A stretch of DNA of 64,000 bases, from contig CAJUBE010000026.1 of the NCBI GenBank assembly GCA_910584725.1, forward strand, positions 1 to 64,000, given 5' to 3'. The stretch is from an uncultured Lachnospiraceae bacterium. GTDB lineage: Bacteria; Bacillota; Clostridia; Lachnospirales; Lachnospiraceae. The position numbers and the translations under genes were made by a program. Positions 44,961-53,181 of the stretch are shown here, one piece after another. Under the pieces are notes generated by a model. It saw nothing but the letters and a program-made list of their open reading frames with translations. It was not told where the DNA came from and did not search any database. Every line of letters starts with the position of its first letter. Within the stretch, counting starts at the first letter, position 1.

Positions 44961-45688
44961 AACGTGAAAACAGGTCAATTGCATATTCCTTTGAGCATGG
45001 GGATGAGTCCCTGCCGCATATCAGGGATTTGGTTTCGGACATACCGGATCCGGAGAAGAGCAGGATTGTCAGCTATCTGAAAACGCACTGTGTTGCGGCA
45101 TGTGCAGGGATAATCCGGGATCGGGTCAATCCGGAGCAGGTGATAGGTTATGGCAATATTTTTTCTGACGGCACCTATTTTTGGAACGATGAATTCTGCA
45201 ACTATGTAGATAAATATAATATTCCGGTGCCCAAAGAGTTTCGGGATCATATTCTGGAAAATGATACGGCGCGGATGAAACGCCATGAACAATGGGAGCT
45301 TGTTGACAGTGTTGAAATTCAGAATAATCCCTGTCTTGGATACAGATATCATACGCGGATTTATCAGAATGGGCTGATTAGCTATCGGAATGCAGAGGAT
45401 TGTGCGGACGGCGCTGTGATGTATAGAAAGCCTGAGGACGCCCGCTATATCATCCATCCGATGATGGAGGAATTATTCTGTTATGACGCGGATGAACACG
45501 GGACGGCGGGAATTGACGGGTATCATTGGAAGATCATCTTTTATGAGAAAGATAAGGCTGTGGAAGAGATAGAAGGATGGCCGGGTGAAAATCGGTGGCG
45601 GTATGATGAGGTCAGGAAAATCATAGAGTTTGCAGAGCAGTTTGTCGGGCGGGAAATGGGATCTGCGGAGATGAATTTTTACAGTTAG
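44957..45688 (+). CDS. Hypothetical protein of the NADAR module
   Basis: This 243-residue protein starts with the ATG that overlaps the preceding stop (ATGA). No domain is recognised. Visible features are an acidic, polar composition, no signal peptide or membrane segment, and a conserved-looking aromatic end region. Its coupling to a nucleotidyltransferase and the NADAR gene suggests it acts with them; it might be a substrate, a regulator or an adaptor. Confidence 0.6.
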   Translation: MKRENRSIAYSFEHGDESLPHIRDLVSDIPDPEKSRIVSYLKTHCVAACAGIIRDRVNPEQVIGYGNIFSDGTYFWNDEFCNYVDKYNIPVPKEFRDHILENDTARMKRHEQWELVDSVEIQNNPCLGYRYHTRIYQNGLISYRNAEDCADGAVMYRKPEDARYIIHPMMEELFCYDADEHGTAGIDGYHWKIIFYEKDKAVEEIEGWPGENRWRYDEVRKIIEFAEQFVGREMGSAEMNFYS

Positions 45689-45715
45689 AAAAGGAATGGA
45701 AAGGAGATTGCTGCT

Positions 45716-46210
45716 ATGAGGAAAGTAATATGTTTTCATAATCCGGAGGAGGTAAACGGATATCTGAGCAACTGGTTTATGGCAGATTTTTGTGTGGGGG
45801 ATGTTACGTTTTCTTCCATGGAGCAGTATATGATGTATCAGAAAGCCGTTCTTTTTCAGGATACGGATATTGCGGAAGAGATATTAAAAACATCTGATGT
45901 CGGAAAAATCAAAGCCCTGGGCCGTTCTGTGAAAAATTATGAGGATGTGATATGGAATGGCATGAGGCAGGTGGCAGTTTATCAGGGGTTACTGGAAAAG
46001 TTTCGGCAAAATGAGGAACTGAAACAGAGCCTCCTGGCAACGGGAAATCATATGATAGCAGAGTGTGCGGTACAGGATAAAATATGGGGGATTGGTCTTT
46101 CCATGAAAGATGACAGGAGGTTTGACCTGCGTGAGTGGCAGGGACAGAATCTGCTGGGATTTGCTTTGATGTGTGTGCGGGAGGAGCTAAGTGACGACAG
46201 AAAAAAGTAA
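45716..46210 (+). CDS. NADAR-family N-glycosidase
   Basis: The 164-residue protein matches the NADAR/YbiA fold: YLSNWFMADF, the SSMEQYMMYQKA motif carrying the catalytic Glu, then KALGRSV and IWGIGLSMKD with LLGFALMCVRE. NADAR enzymes hydrolyse N-glycosidic bonds, including ADP-ribosyl-guanine in DarTG1 and riboflavin-pathway intermediates. It ends the nucleotidyltransferase module. Here it may remove a nucleotide-linked modification made by its partners. AAAGGAG precedes the ATG. Confidence 0.85.
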   Translation: MRKVICFHNPEEVNGYLSNWFMADFCVGDVTFSSMEQYMMYQKAVLFQDTDIAEEILKTSDVGKIKALGRSVKNYEDVIWNGMRQVAVYQGLLEKFRQNEELKQSLLATGNHMIAECAVQDKIWGIGLSMKDDRRFDLREWQGQNLLGFALMCVREELSDDRKK

Positions 46211-46270
46211 ATGGAACGGTGAAAAATACAACAGAAGGTCTGTAAACAAAATTATAAGGAGGATTCTGAC

Positions 46271-46663
46271 ATGGAAAGAGTAGTAAAGTTCTTAAAAGAC
46301 GCGGAAATCTATTATCTGGCAACAACAGAAGGTGACCAGCCGAGGGTACGCCCCTTTGGCACAGCCCATATCTTTGAGGGCAAGCTGTATATCCAGACTG
46401 GTAAATCAAAAAATGTATCCAAGCAGATACATACGAATCCAAGAGTAGAAATATGCGCATTCAAATTTGGTGAGTGGCTTCGTATAGCGGGAGAACTTGT
46501 GGAAGATGACCGCAGGGAGGCGAGACAGTCAATGCTGGATGCCTATCCTTCCTTGCAGAACATGTACTCTGCGGATGACGGAAATACAGAAGTTTTCTAT
46601 TTTAAGGATGCGACGGCGACGTTTTCATCCTTTACCCATGAGCCGGAAGTCGTAAAACTGTAA
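46271..46663 (+). CDS. Pyridoxamine-5'-phosphate-oxidase-family flavoprotein
   Basis: The 130-residue protein has the split-barrel PNPOx pattern: VVKFLKDAEIYYLATTEGDQ, PRVRPFGTAHIFEGKLYI, and KNVSKQIHTNPRVEICAF. Small members of this family bind FMN or F420 and reduce varied substrates. AAGGAGG precedes the ATG. It is convergent with the HxlR-family regulator, which often controls such redox genes, although the orientation gives no direct link. Confidence 0.85.
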   Translation: MERVVKFLKDAEIYYLATTEGDQPRVRPFGTAHIFEGKLYIQTGKSKNVSKQIHTNPRVEICAFKFGEWLRIAGELVEDDRREARQSMLDAYPSLQNMYSADDGNTEVFYFKDATATFSSFTHEPEVVKL

Positions 46664-46691
46664 TCTTTGAAGTACACCGTTCGGAAGTGCT

Positions 46692-47096
46692 TCAAGCCTG
46701 ATGATCTGCCGCGCGCGGTGAGGTATCCGGCTTGGTCGTATACGGATTCCGATAATCCGGGCACAGACACTTCTCGCTCCACTCCATCATCGTCTGCAGC
46801 ACAGGGATAAAACTTTCCCCAAGTGCGGTCAGGCTGTATTCCACCTTCGGCGGGATTTCGCTGTAAACCTCTCTGTGGAGGAAGCCGTCGTTCTCCAGTT
46901 CGCGAAGCTGCTTAGTCAGCGTGGACTGTGTGATCCCGTCAAGACGGCGCAGCAGTTCCCCGAACCGCTGTACTTTATAAAAAGAGACATACCATAAAAT
47001 CAGAATTTTCCACTTGCCGCCGATCACGGACTGCAGTCTGCCCATGGGGACACAGCGGGCAAGCGTTTCTTCGTCGCTAAATTTATTCTCAGCCAT
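46692..47096 (-). CDS. HxlR-family winged-helix transcriptional regulator
   Basis: The 134-residue protein has the HxlR pattern: GGKWKILILWYVSF, RFGELLRRLDGITQSTLTKQ (recognition helix region), and EIPPKVEYSLTALGESFIPV. HxlR regulators respond to oxidants or aldehydes through cysteines; Cys near position 15 and a pair near the C-terminus (CLC) are present. It is transcribed leftwards, and the short membrane-protein fragment upstream of it ends 4 bp before its start. Confidence 0.9.
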   Translation of the reverse strand: MAENKFSDEETLARCVPMGRLQSVIGGKWKILILWYVSFYKVQRFGELLRRLDGITQSTLTKQLRELENDGFLHREVYSEIPPKVEYSLTALGESFIPVLQTMMEWSEKCLCPDYRNPYTTKPDTSPRAADHQA

Positions 47097-47100
47097 TTTC

Positions 47101-47280
47101 TTAACAAATTCCTTTCTTCTCCGGCGATTCTTGCAGGAAATTCCATTTCATTGTAAACAACCCATAGAGAAAAAACAAGACACTGTCACAAAGAATACAT
47201 AGGATCAAAATTGGTACTATCTCCATAAAAAGTCCGTACTTGAATCCTTGCAAAAGCAGAAGTAATGTAATCGTAACAGA
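47101..47280 (-). pseudogene. Possible C-terminal remnant of a membrane protein
   Basis: Minus-strand reading gives ~55 residues with two hydrophobic stretches (ITLLLLLQGFKYGLFMEIVP, then ILCILCDSVLFFLYGLF) ending in a stop 4 bp before the HxlR gene. Upstream of it the reading frame enters the REP-like repeat, so a 5' part seems to be missing. It may be a truncated gene that once preceded hxlR in an operon. It could also be a fortuitous ORF. Confidence 0.35.
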
Positions 47281-47303
47281 ATTTCCGGCATCTGTAAAAG
47301 AAC

Positions 47304-47354
47304 GGCATTCTCCGCATTGATTTGAGCCACAGCGAAGCTGTGACATGGCGGTTA
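47304..47354. repeat. REP-like 51-bp interspersed repeat, copy 2
   Basis: Second copy of the block at 42-92, differing at two positions. The inner stem CACAGC/GCTGTG is retained while a flanking pair is lost. It sits between the remnant membrane-protein reading frame and the first radical SAM gene, and contributes most of the 307-bp intergenic region together with that remnant. Confidence 0.7.
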
Positions 47355-47403
47355 TCATGCACGGATCTGAAATTCTGCGAAAGGAAAAAAGGAGGAATGA
47401 ACC

Positions 47404-48303
47404 ATGCACTACACAGGAACCATATGGAGACCGCCCTATGAGGCGTCTTCCCTGCTTTTGGAGGCGACGGCGGGCTGTACCCATCACAGATGCAAGTTTT
47501 GCACCCTTTATAATGATCTGCCATTCTCATTCAGAATGTCGCCGATAGAGGATATAGAAGCAGATCTGGAGGAGGCGCGGCAGAGGTACGGACGTTTCCC
47601 TAAATGCCGTGTAAAACGGGTCTTTCTGACGGGAGCCAATCCCTTTGTGCTGACATATGAAAGGCTTATGGAGATTGCAGGGCTGATACATGCCTATTTC
47701 CCGGAGGCGGCTTCCATAGGCAGTTTTGCCAGAGTGACGGACATTACCTTAAAATCGGACGAGGAACTTGCCGCTTTGCATAAGGCGGGTTATGACGGGC
47801 TGACAATCGGTATGGAGACGGCGGATGACGAGGCGCTTGCGTTTATGGACAAAGGGTATCTCGCGGCGGATATTCTGGAACAGTGTGGGCGGCTGGACCG
47901 GGCGGGCATCCGCTACCACTTCTTCTATCTGACGGGTATATCCGGCGCAGGGCGCGGGGAGGAAGGCGCCAGACTTACCGCCGCCGTCTGCAACAGCCTG
48001 CACCCGGGCATTGTGGGAGCAAATATGCTGACACTCTACCCGGATTCCAGACTGTACGGGGAAATGCGGCAGGGAAATTGGCGGGAGGAGAGTGAGACGG
48101 AGAAATACCGGGAAGTCAGGACGCTCATAGCTGAACTTAAAATTCCCACGGTCTTTGCGGCGATGGGGGCGTCCAACGCGTATCAGATGTGGGGAGAACT
48201 GCCAGAGGACAGGGAAAAGCTGCTGTCTTTTCTGGATGGGGTGATCGAGAATGTGGGTGAGGACGAGCTGCGGCGTTACCGCAAAAGCGTCCATCATCTA
48301 TAA
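47404..48303 (+). CDS. Radical SAM protein with CX4CX2C cluster motif, first of a tandem pair
   Basis: The 299-residue protein begins with YTGTIWRPPYEASSLLLEA and then AGCTHHRCKFCTLY, which places the cluster cysteines as C-x4-C-x2-C rather than the usual C-x3-C-x2-C. Downstream ITLKSDEELAALHKAGYDG and SIGMETADD-type segments fit a HemN/MiaB-like partial TIM barrel. No B12 or TRAM domain is seen. GGAGGAATG-type ribosome site present. Its substrate is unknown; the neighbouring paralog shares the same start and cluster. Confidence 0.85.
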   Translation: MHYTGTIWRPPYEASSLLLEATAGCTHHRCKFCTLYNDLPFSFRMSPIEDIEADLEEARQRYGRFPKCRVKRVFLTGANPFVLTYERLMEIAGLIHAYFPEAASIGSFARVTDITLKSDEELAALHKAGYDGLTIGMETADDEALAFMDKGYLAADILEQCGRLDRAGIRYHFFYLTGISGAGRGEEGARLTAAVCNSLHPGIVGANMLTLYPDSRLYGEMRQGNWREESETEKYREVRTLIAELKIPTVFAAMGASNAYQMWGELPEDREKLLSFLDGVIENVGEDELRRYRKSVHHL

Positions 48304-48352
48304 AGTTAGAGTGATATGAGATTCCGCGAAGCGGAATCGGGGAGGGCTGTGT

Positions 48353-49234
48353 ATGTATTTTACGGGAAGGACGTGGAGACCGCCCTACGAGGCGCATTCT
48401 GTGATCATTCAGGCGACGGCGGGCTGTACTTACAGAAAGTGCCGGTTTTGCAATTTATATCAGAACGAGTGCTTCCGTATGTCGCCGATGGAGGAGTTTG
48501 AGGAGGATCTGGCAGAGATCAAGCGTTACCAGCCCTATGCCAGACGCCTTTTCTTTACCGGGGCGAACCCGTTTGCCATGAGCTATGAAAATCTGAAACT
48601 CCGGGCGCTGACGGTGCGGGATTATCTGATCAAATGTCAGAGCATTGCCATGTTTGCCAGCATAAGGGACATCATGGACAAGGAGGTGTGGCAGCTTAGG
48701 AAACTGCGCGCCATGGGGATCAACGGGCTGAGTATCGGGACGGAGAGCGGGGACGATGAGACGCTCGCGCTTGCGGGAAAAGGCTATACAGCCGCCGATA
48801 TTTTGGAACAGTGCCGGAAACTGGACGAGGCGGGGATCGAGTATTATTTTGTCTATATGACCGGGCTTGCGGGGAAGGGCGCGGGACGGCGCAATGCGGT
48901 GAACAGCGCGGCGCTTTTCAGTCAGCTCAATCCGTATTTCATTTCAGTGGATTCTCTGACGCTCTTCCCGGGCACGGAACTGTATCGGATGGCACAGACG
49001 GGAGCGTTTGTACCGGCGGGGGAAAAGGAGCGTTTGGAGGAATTACAGATATTTATCCGAAACCTGCAGATCAGAACGCATCTGTTAGCCAACTCGGTCT
49101 CCAACTTTTACCCGGTCACGGCGTATCTGCCGAAGGAGAGGGAAAAGGTGGTCAGCGAACTGCAGTATGTCATGGAAACGGTGAGCGAGGAGGAGATGGC
49201 GGCTTACCGCAGGAATCTCAAGGAGTTGGGGTAA
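48353..49234 (+). CDS. Radical SAM protein with CX4CX2C cluster motif, second of a tandem pair
   Basis: The 293-residue paralog has the same N-terminal FTGRTWRPPYEAHSVI, the cluster GCTYRKCRFC (again C-x4-C-x2-C), and matching downstream segments (AMGINGLSIGTESGDDETLA). The two genes are 49 bp apart, and likely arose by duplication. Their conserved odd spacing argues that it is a real family feature and not a sequence error. Confidence 0.85.
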   Translation: MYFTGRTWRPPYEAHSVIIQATAGCTYRKCRFCNLYQNECFRMSPMEEFEEDLAEIKRYQPYARRLFFTGANPFAMSYENLKLRALTVRDYLIKCQSIAMFASIRDIMDKEVWQLRKLRAMGINGLSIGTESGDDETLALAGKGYTAADILEQCRKLDEAGIEYYFVYMTGLAGKGAGRRNAVNSAALFSQLNPYFISVDSLTLFPGTELYRMAQTGAFVPAGEKERLEELQIFIRNLQIRTHLLANSVSNFYPVTAYLPKEREKVVSELQYVMETVSEEEMAAYRRNLKELG

Positions 49235-49293
49235 TCATGGATGCAAAGCATTCTTTCAATCCATCTGGATGAACGGGAGGTATAAGAAATCGC

Positions 49294-49322
49294 TTTCATT
49301 TTTGGGAAAACAGATATATAAT
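49294..49322 (+). promoter_or_regulatory. Candidate promoter upstream of cutC
   Basis: TTTCAT (49294-49299), 17-bp spacer, TATAAT (49317-49322). The leader to the preferred start at 49483 would be about 150 nt long. Confidence 0.45.
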
Positions 49323-49482
49323 AAAGCAACGACAAATTGGGATGTTTCAGGAAAGAGAGCATTGTGAGTGTTTATTTTATCAAAGTGTTAAAGAGAAGAT
49401 AATCAATTCCAGTATTGGACGCTTTTTTGACGAAGAAAATAGGATAAGGGAAATGATAGAAAACAGTAGGGAGGGTATGATT

Positions 49483-50250
49483 ATGTCTGAATTTATACTG
49501 GAATGCTGTGTGGACAGCGTGGAATCCACCCTTGCGGCGGCGGAGGGCGGGGCGGACCGTCTGGAGCTTTGCGCGGCGCTTGTAATAGGCGGTATCTCGC
49601 CGGGACTGGCGCTCTTTGAACAGGTAAGCGCCTGCTGTGACCTGCCTGTGCGTGTGCTGCTTAGACCGCGGTTCGGTGATTTTCTGTACACCGACTATGA
49701 GTTTCAGATTTTGAAAAGAGAGGTGGCGCTTTTTCGGGAGGCGGGCGCTGAGGGCGTGGTGATCGGCTGTCTGGATGCGGACGGCAGTCTTCACATGGCG
49801 CAGATGCGGGAACTGATCGCGGAGGCGGGTGATATGAAGGTGACGCTGCACCGTGCCTTTGACGTGTGCGCAGATCCGGTTGAGACATATAAAAAGGCTG
49901 GAGAATTGGGCATTGACACGATACTGACATCCGGGCAGAAGAAGGAATGTCTGATGGGAATGCCGCTTTTGAAAGAACTGAGCGGGATGCAGAAGGAGGC
50001 AGGAATGCCCCGCATTATGGCGGGTGCGGGCGTGACCCCCGATGTAATAAGGCAGTTTTGCGAGCAGACGGATATTACAAGTTACCATTTGTCGGCAAAA
50101 AAAGTGCTGGACAGCGGAATGCTTTATCGCAAGGAGGATGTGCCCATGGGGCTTCCTGTCATGGACGAGTACAGTATTTTCATGACCGACAGCAGCGTTG
50201 TGGCGGAGGCGAAGAAAGTGCTGGTGGAGCATATGTCGGTTTTGCCGTGA
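49483..50250 (+). CDS. cutC: Copper homeostasis protein CutC
   Basis: The start at 49483 is preferred because AGGGAGG is 8 bp upstream; an in-frame ORF extends to 49342 without a ribosome site. The ~255-residue protein matches CutC along its length: ECCVDSVESTLAAAEGGADR, LELCAALVIGGISPG, VRVLLRPRFGDFLYTDYE, VTLHRAFDVC, MAGAGVTPDVI. CutC is a TIM-barrel protein tied to copper handling, although its biochemical role remains disputed. Confidence 0.9.
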   Translation: MSEFILECCVDSVESTLAAAEGGADRLELCAALVIGGISPGLALFEQVSACCDLPVRVLLRPRFGDFLYTDYEFQILKREVALFREAGAEGVVIGCLDADGSLHMAQMRELIAEAGDMKVTLHRAFDVCADPVETYKKAGELGIDTILTSGQKKECLMGMPLLKELSGMQKEAGMPRIMAGAGVTPDVIRQFCEQTDITSYHLSAKKVLDSGMLYRKEDVPMGLPVMDEYSIFMTDSSVVAEAKKVLVEHMSVLP

Positions 50251-50363
50251 GTACCTCATTTGCAAGGATAGAAGCAGGGGTATTTTACTGATATTAAGCA
50301 ATCGTACAGATATAATAGCAGTAGGACGAATTACAAGATTTTGTCTGTGCTGTGGAGGAAAAT

Positions 50364-50618
50364 ATGGCTGATAGAGAAAATGGCTTACAGAAGGAAAAAG
50401 ATTATATGGAGTGTGGTCTGCCGGAATTTTTGCAGGCTTCTGTGTGTGCCATGAAAGAGGCGTGGCGCAAGCTTGACAGCGGCATAGAGTACTTGCGGTG
50501 GGACTGCGATTACTGTAACTTGCAGAGCGATATTAACAATGCGGAGGTCAATCAGCTGATCAGCACAGAGCAGGCATGGTTTCTGCGAGAAAAATATTTA
50601 AGACTGGAGAGAGTGTGA
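50364..50618 (+). CDS. Small partner protein upstream of a HipA-like kinase
   Basis: The ~84-residue protein (ATG at 50364 with GGAGG upstream) has no domain I recognise. It is polar and helical, with a Trp/Tyr/Cys-rich middle segment. It ends 4 bp before the HipA-like gene. By position it might be an antitoxin or accessory subunit, similar to small proteins found next to HipA/CtkA kinases; the function is inference. Confidence 0.6.
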   Translation: MADRENGLQKEKDYMECGLPEFLQASVCAMKEAWRKLDSGIEYLRWDCDYCNLQSDINNAEVNQLISTEQAWFLREKYLRLERV

Positions 50619-50622
50619 TATC

Positions 50623-51519
50623 ATGCCCATTATTGATTTTACAAACTTGCCAAGGCGTAACAAAATGTATGCAGGTGCGAATGGAGGAAAAATTTCAGTT
50701 ATTTATGAAGGAGAACAGTATATGCTGAAATTTCCTCCGCACGCTGTTAAAAATAAAGATCTGAGCTATAGTAACAGCTGCTTTTCGGAATATATCGGTT
50801 GTCAGATTTATGAATGTATCGGGATTCCGGTACAGAAAACTTTGCTTGGCATATACAAAGTCAAAAGTGTAGAAAAAATTGTGGTTGCCTGTGCTGATTT
50901 CACGGAACCGGGCGTAACGCTGCAGGATTTTGCGTCTTTGAAAAATCAGATGATTGATTCAGAGAGAAATGGATACGGTACAGAGCTTTCTGATATTCTT
51001 CTCACCTTTCAGGAGCAGACAGCCATAGACCCAAAGGCGTTAATAGAGCGTTTTTGGGATATGTTTATTGTGGATGCTCTGATCGGAAACTGGGACCGGC
51101 ATAATGGCAATTGGGGATTCCTCTATAATGCGCATACGGATCAGATGGAACTTGCGCCGGTGTATGATTGCGGGAGCAGTCTGTATCCGCAGGCGGATGA
51201 AAAAATTATGGAAGCGGTGTTGGGGGATGAAAAGGAATTGGACTTCAGAATTTATGAAATTCCTACATCCGCTATTTTGCTAAATGGTAAAAAGGTAAAA
51301 TATTTTGACTTTATTTCCTCTTTGCTAAACGAGGATTGCAACTGTGCGCTAAAGCGTATTCTGCCGCGAATTGACATAAAAAAGATATATGCAATTATAG
51401 AAGAGACCCCATTTATCAGTGAGTTGCAAAAAAGATTTTATATGACAATGCTGAAGGAGAGAAAAGAAAAAATTCTTGATTTTTCTTATTCTGTTTTGGA
51501 AAGGGCAGAAAAAAACTGA
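50623..51519 (+). CDS. HipA/CtkA-like kinase-domain protein
   Basis: The 298-residue protein has the HipA-type kinase pattern. The catalytic segment is DALIGNWDRHNGNWGFL and the metal-binding motif is APVYDCGSSLYP, corresponding to D-x-x-x-x-N and D-F-G positions. An N-terminal ATP-binding region, YMLKFPP, is also seen. HipA kinases phosphorylate aminoacyl-tRNA synthetases and similar targets, and CtkA is a related stand-alone kinase. It lacks the larger N-subdomain of HipA, so it is nearer CtkA in length. Confidence 0.8.
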   Translation: MPIIDFTNLPRRNKMYAGANGGKISVIYEGEQYMLKFPPHAVKNKDLSYSNSCFSEYIGCQIYECIGIPVQKTLLGIYKVKSVEKIVVACADFTEPGVTLQDFASLKNQMIDSERNGYGTELSDILLTFQEQTAIDPKALIERFWDMFIVDALIGNWDRHNGNWGFLYNAHTDQMELAPVYDCGSSLYPQADEKIMEAVLGDEKELDFRIYEIPTSAILLNGKKVKYFDFISSLLNEDCNCALKRILPRIDIKKIYAIIEETPFISELQKRFYMTMLKERKEKILDFSYSVLERAEKN

Positions 51520-51538
51520 TCCAATTATTTCCCGCAAA

Positions 51539-52567
51539 ATGAAACTTTCTGATTCTGTGATTCGTATTATCTGTAGAGGACAGACAGAAAGGCAGAGACA
51601 GCAGTTGGAACGGACAGAATTTATTTTGCATACGGACAGGGTGCCCATTCTGGATGAGCGGGGCGTGCAGATTGACGAGGTGGCGCTGCCGGAGAAGATC
51701 ACGCCGGTTCCAAGGAGAAGGTGCGGCGTTTCCGAGGGGCACACCTATTATAAGGGCGCCGGCATTATCTATCAGGGGCATTATGCGAACGAGCCGGACG
51801 GGCATGTACTGCGGCTGTCTGAGAATCCGGTTGCCTACCAGCGCTATACGGTGGTTTATCCCGGACTGTATCAAAAATACGGGATTTTTACATTTCGGCA
51901 CCAGCCCATTTTTTCGGATTATGAGGGTGGATGCGGGACAAAGGAAGAAAATCTGCCTGTGATGCAGGAAAGGTTTGCGATGTCGGCGATTCGGGAAATT
52001 GTGGATGTGCTGGAAACGCCGCTTCCGCGCCACAGGATCTATGTGTTTCGGCTCAAGGAGCTGCAGGGCTCCTACAAAGATACGGTCAATCTGATCGAAT
52101 ACATTCTCAGTGAAAACTTTAACAGCGCGTGGGACAAGAATCTCTGGGCGGATATTATGTGCTACGGCTATGTGCGGGATCTGGCGGACTGGTTTGTGTC
52201 AGAAGAACCGACGCACAGGCTGGGCACCATTTATGCGCTGCTGCATTCGATTATGAAAGCGGACAAATGTCTGTATGAGGAGATTGTGCATGACACGGTG
52301 GGGCTGGAGCAGATGGGGGACATCTACATGCCCTATGTTGCCGCCGGCATTGTGGAGCGGTACTTGCCGGGAAGTCTGGGTGGGATTTCCGAAGAGGCGC
52401 CCTCTTCGGAGCTGATGGGACGGCTGTGGGAACTGATCTACAGCGGAAAGGCTTGCTGCCATCTGGAAAAGGAGGAAGAGTGGGCGCATATCAGGGCGGA
52501 TTTTATGCGGGAAATCCCAAGGCAGACGGCTATGGTGCGGCAGGATCTGGCGCTGTGCCGGGCATAA
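51539..52567 (+). CDS. Hypothetical protein, no recognised domain
   Basis: The ATG at 51539 is chosen because the earlier in-frame codons overlap the HipA-like gene; no clear ribosome site was seen. The ~342-residue protein is soluble, with an N-terminal segment of basic residues and a C-terminal helical region rich in Trp, Cys and Glu. It may belong to DUF3878, but I cannot confirm this. It is co-directional with the HipA-like kinase, with 19 bp between them. Confidence 0.6.
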   Translation: MKLSDSVIRIICRGQTERQRQQLERTEFILHTDRVPILDERGVQIDEVALPEKITPVPRRRCGVSEGHTYYKGAGIIYQGHYANEPDGHVLRLSENPVAYQRYTVVYPGLYQKYGIFTFRHQPIFSDYEGGCGTKEENLPVMQERFAMSAIREIVDVLETPLPRHRIYVFRLKELQGSYKDTVNLIEYILSENFNSAWDKNLWADIMCYGYVRDLADWFVSEEPTHRLGTIYALLHSIMKADKCLYEEIVHDTVGLEQMGDIYMPYVAAGIVERYLPGSLGGISEEAPSSELMGRLWELIYSGKACCHLEKEEEWAHIRADFMREIPRQTAMVRQDLALCRA

Positions 52568-52574
52568 ATACTCT

Positions 52575-52603
52575 TTTTCATTTTAAGAATTGTATGCTAT
52601 AAT
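52575..52603 (+). promoter_or_regulatory. Candidate promoter of the YbaK-type gene
   Basis: TTTTCA (52575-52580), a 17-bp spacer and TATAAT (52598-52603). The -35 is weak but the -10 is consensus. The YbaK ATG at 52677 lies 74 bp downstream. Confidence 0.5.
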
Positions 52604-52676
52604 GAGCGTTGGCAGGAACAGGTATTTCCTGTCGGCGTTTTTGACTTTAGGGCATTTTTTGGAAACGGAGGAAAAC

Positions 52677-53144
52677 ATGGCGATTGACAGAGTAAAAACT
52701 TATTTCAGACAATACGGAATGGAAGAGAAGGTTAAGGAATTTGACGTGTCCAGCGCCACAGTGGAGCTGGCGGCACAGGCACTCTCCTGCGAGCCCGCGA
52801 GGATCGCGAAAACATTATCATTCATGGTGGACGGTCACGCGATACTGATCGTGGCGGCGGGTGATGTGAAGATTGACAATCACAAGTACAAGGAGCAGTT
52901 TCACGCGAAGGCGAAAATGCTCTCCCCGGAGGAGGCGGAGACGCTGGTGGGACATGCCGTGGGCGGCGTCTGTCCCTTTGCGGTGAACGAGGGCGTCACG
53001 GTTTACCTCGACGAGTCGCTGAAACGCTTTGAGACGGTGTTCCCCGCCTGCGGCAGTTCCAACAGTGCGATTGAGCTGACGATTCCGGAGCTGGAGAAAT
53101 ATTCTCAGTGCGAGGGATGGGTGGACGTAGGCAAAGGCTGCTGA
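52677..53144 (+). CDS. YbaK/EbsC-type aminoacyl-tRNA deacylase
   Basis: The start at 52677 follows GGAGGAAAAC. The ~155-residue protein matches the YbaK/ProX family: ARIAKTLSFMVDGHAILIV, KVDNHKYK-like region and GVCPFAVNEGVTVYLDESL. Such proteins hydrolyse mischarged aminoacyl-tRNAs, for example Cys-tRNA-Pro. The key Lys and Asn positions look conserved. It ends at a likely terminator shared with the convergent CPBP gene. Confidence 0.85.
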   Translation: MAIDRVKTYFRQYGMEEKVKEFDVSSATVELAAQALSCEPARIAKTLSFMVDGHAILIVAAGDVKIDNHKYKEQFHAKAKMLSPEEAETLVGHAVGGVCPFAVNEGVTVYLDESLKRFETVFPACGSSNSAIELTIPELEKYSQCEGWVDVGKGC

Positions 53145-53150
53145 TGGTGG

Positions 53151-53181
53151 TGCCATATGCAGCGGATATGCGGCATTTTTT
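53151..53181 (+). terminator. Terminator between convergent YbaK-type and CPBP genes
   Basis: TGCC-ATAT (53151-53158) pairs with ATAT-(GC bulge)-GGCA and is followed by TTTTTT (53176-53181). The bulge makes the stem imperfect. Confidence 0.5.

Noticed and set aside
47281..47487. 5' part of the minus-strand ORF running into the radical SAM gene
   Set aside because: It crosses the REP-like repeat and the start of a well-supported plus-strand gene; only the 47101-47280 hydrophobic part is retained as a possible remnant.
49372..50301. Minus-strand ORF of ~309 residues opposite cutC
   Set aside because: CutC signatures are on the plus strand; the antisense frame has no recognisable fold.
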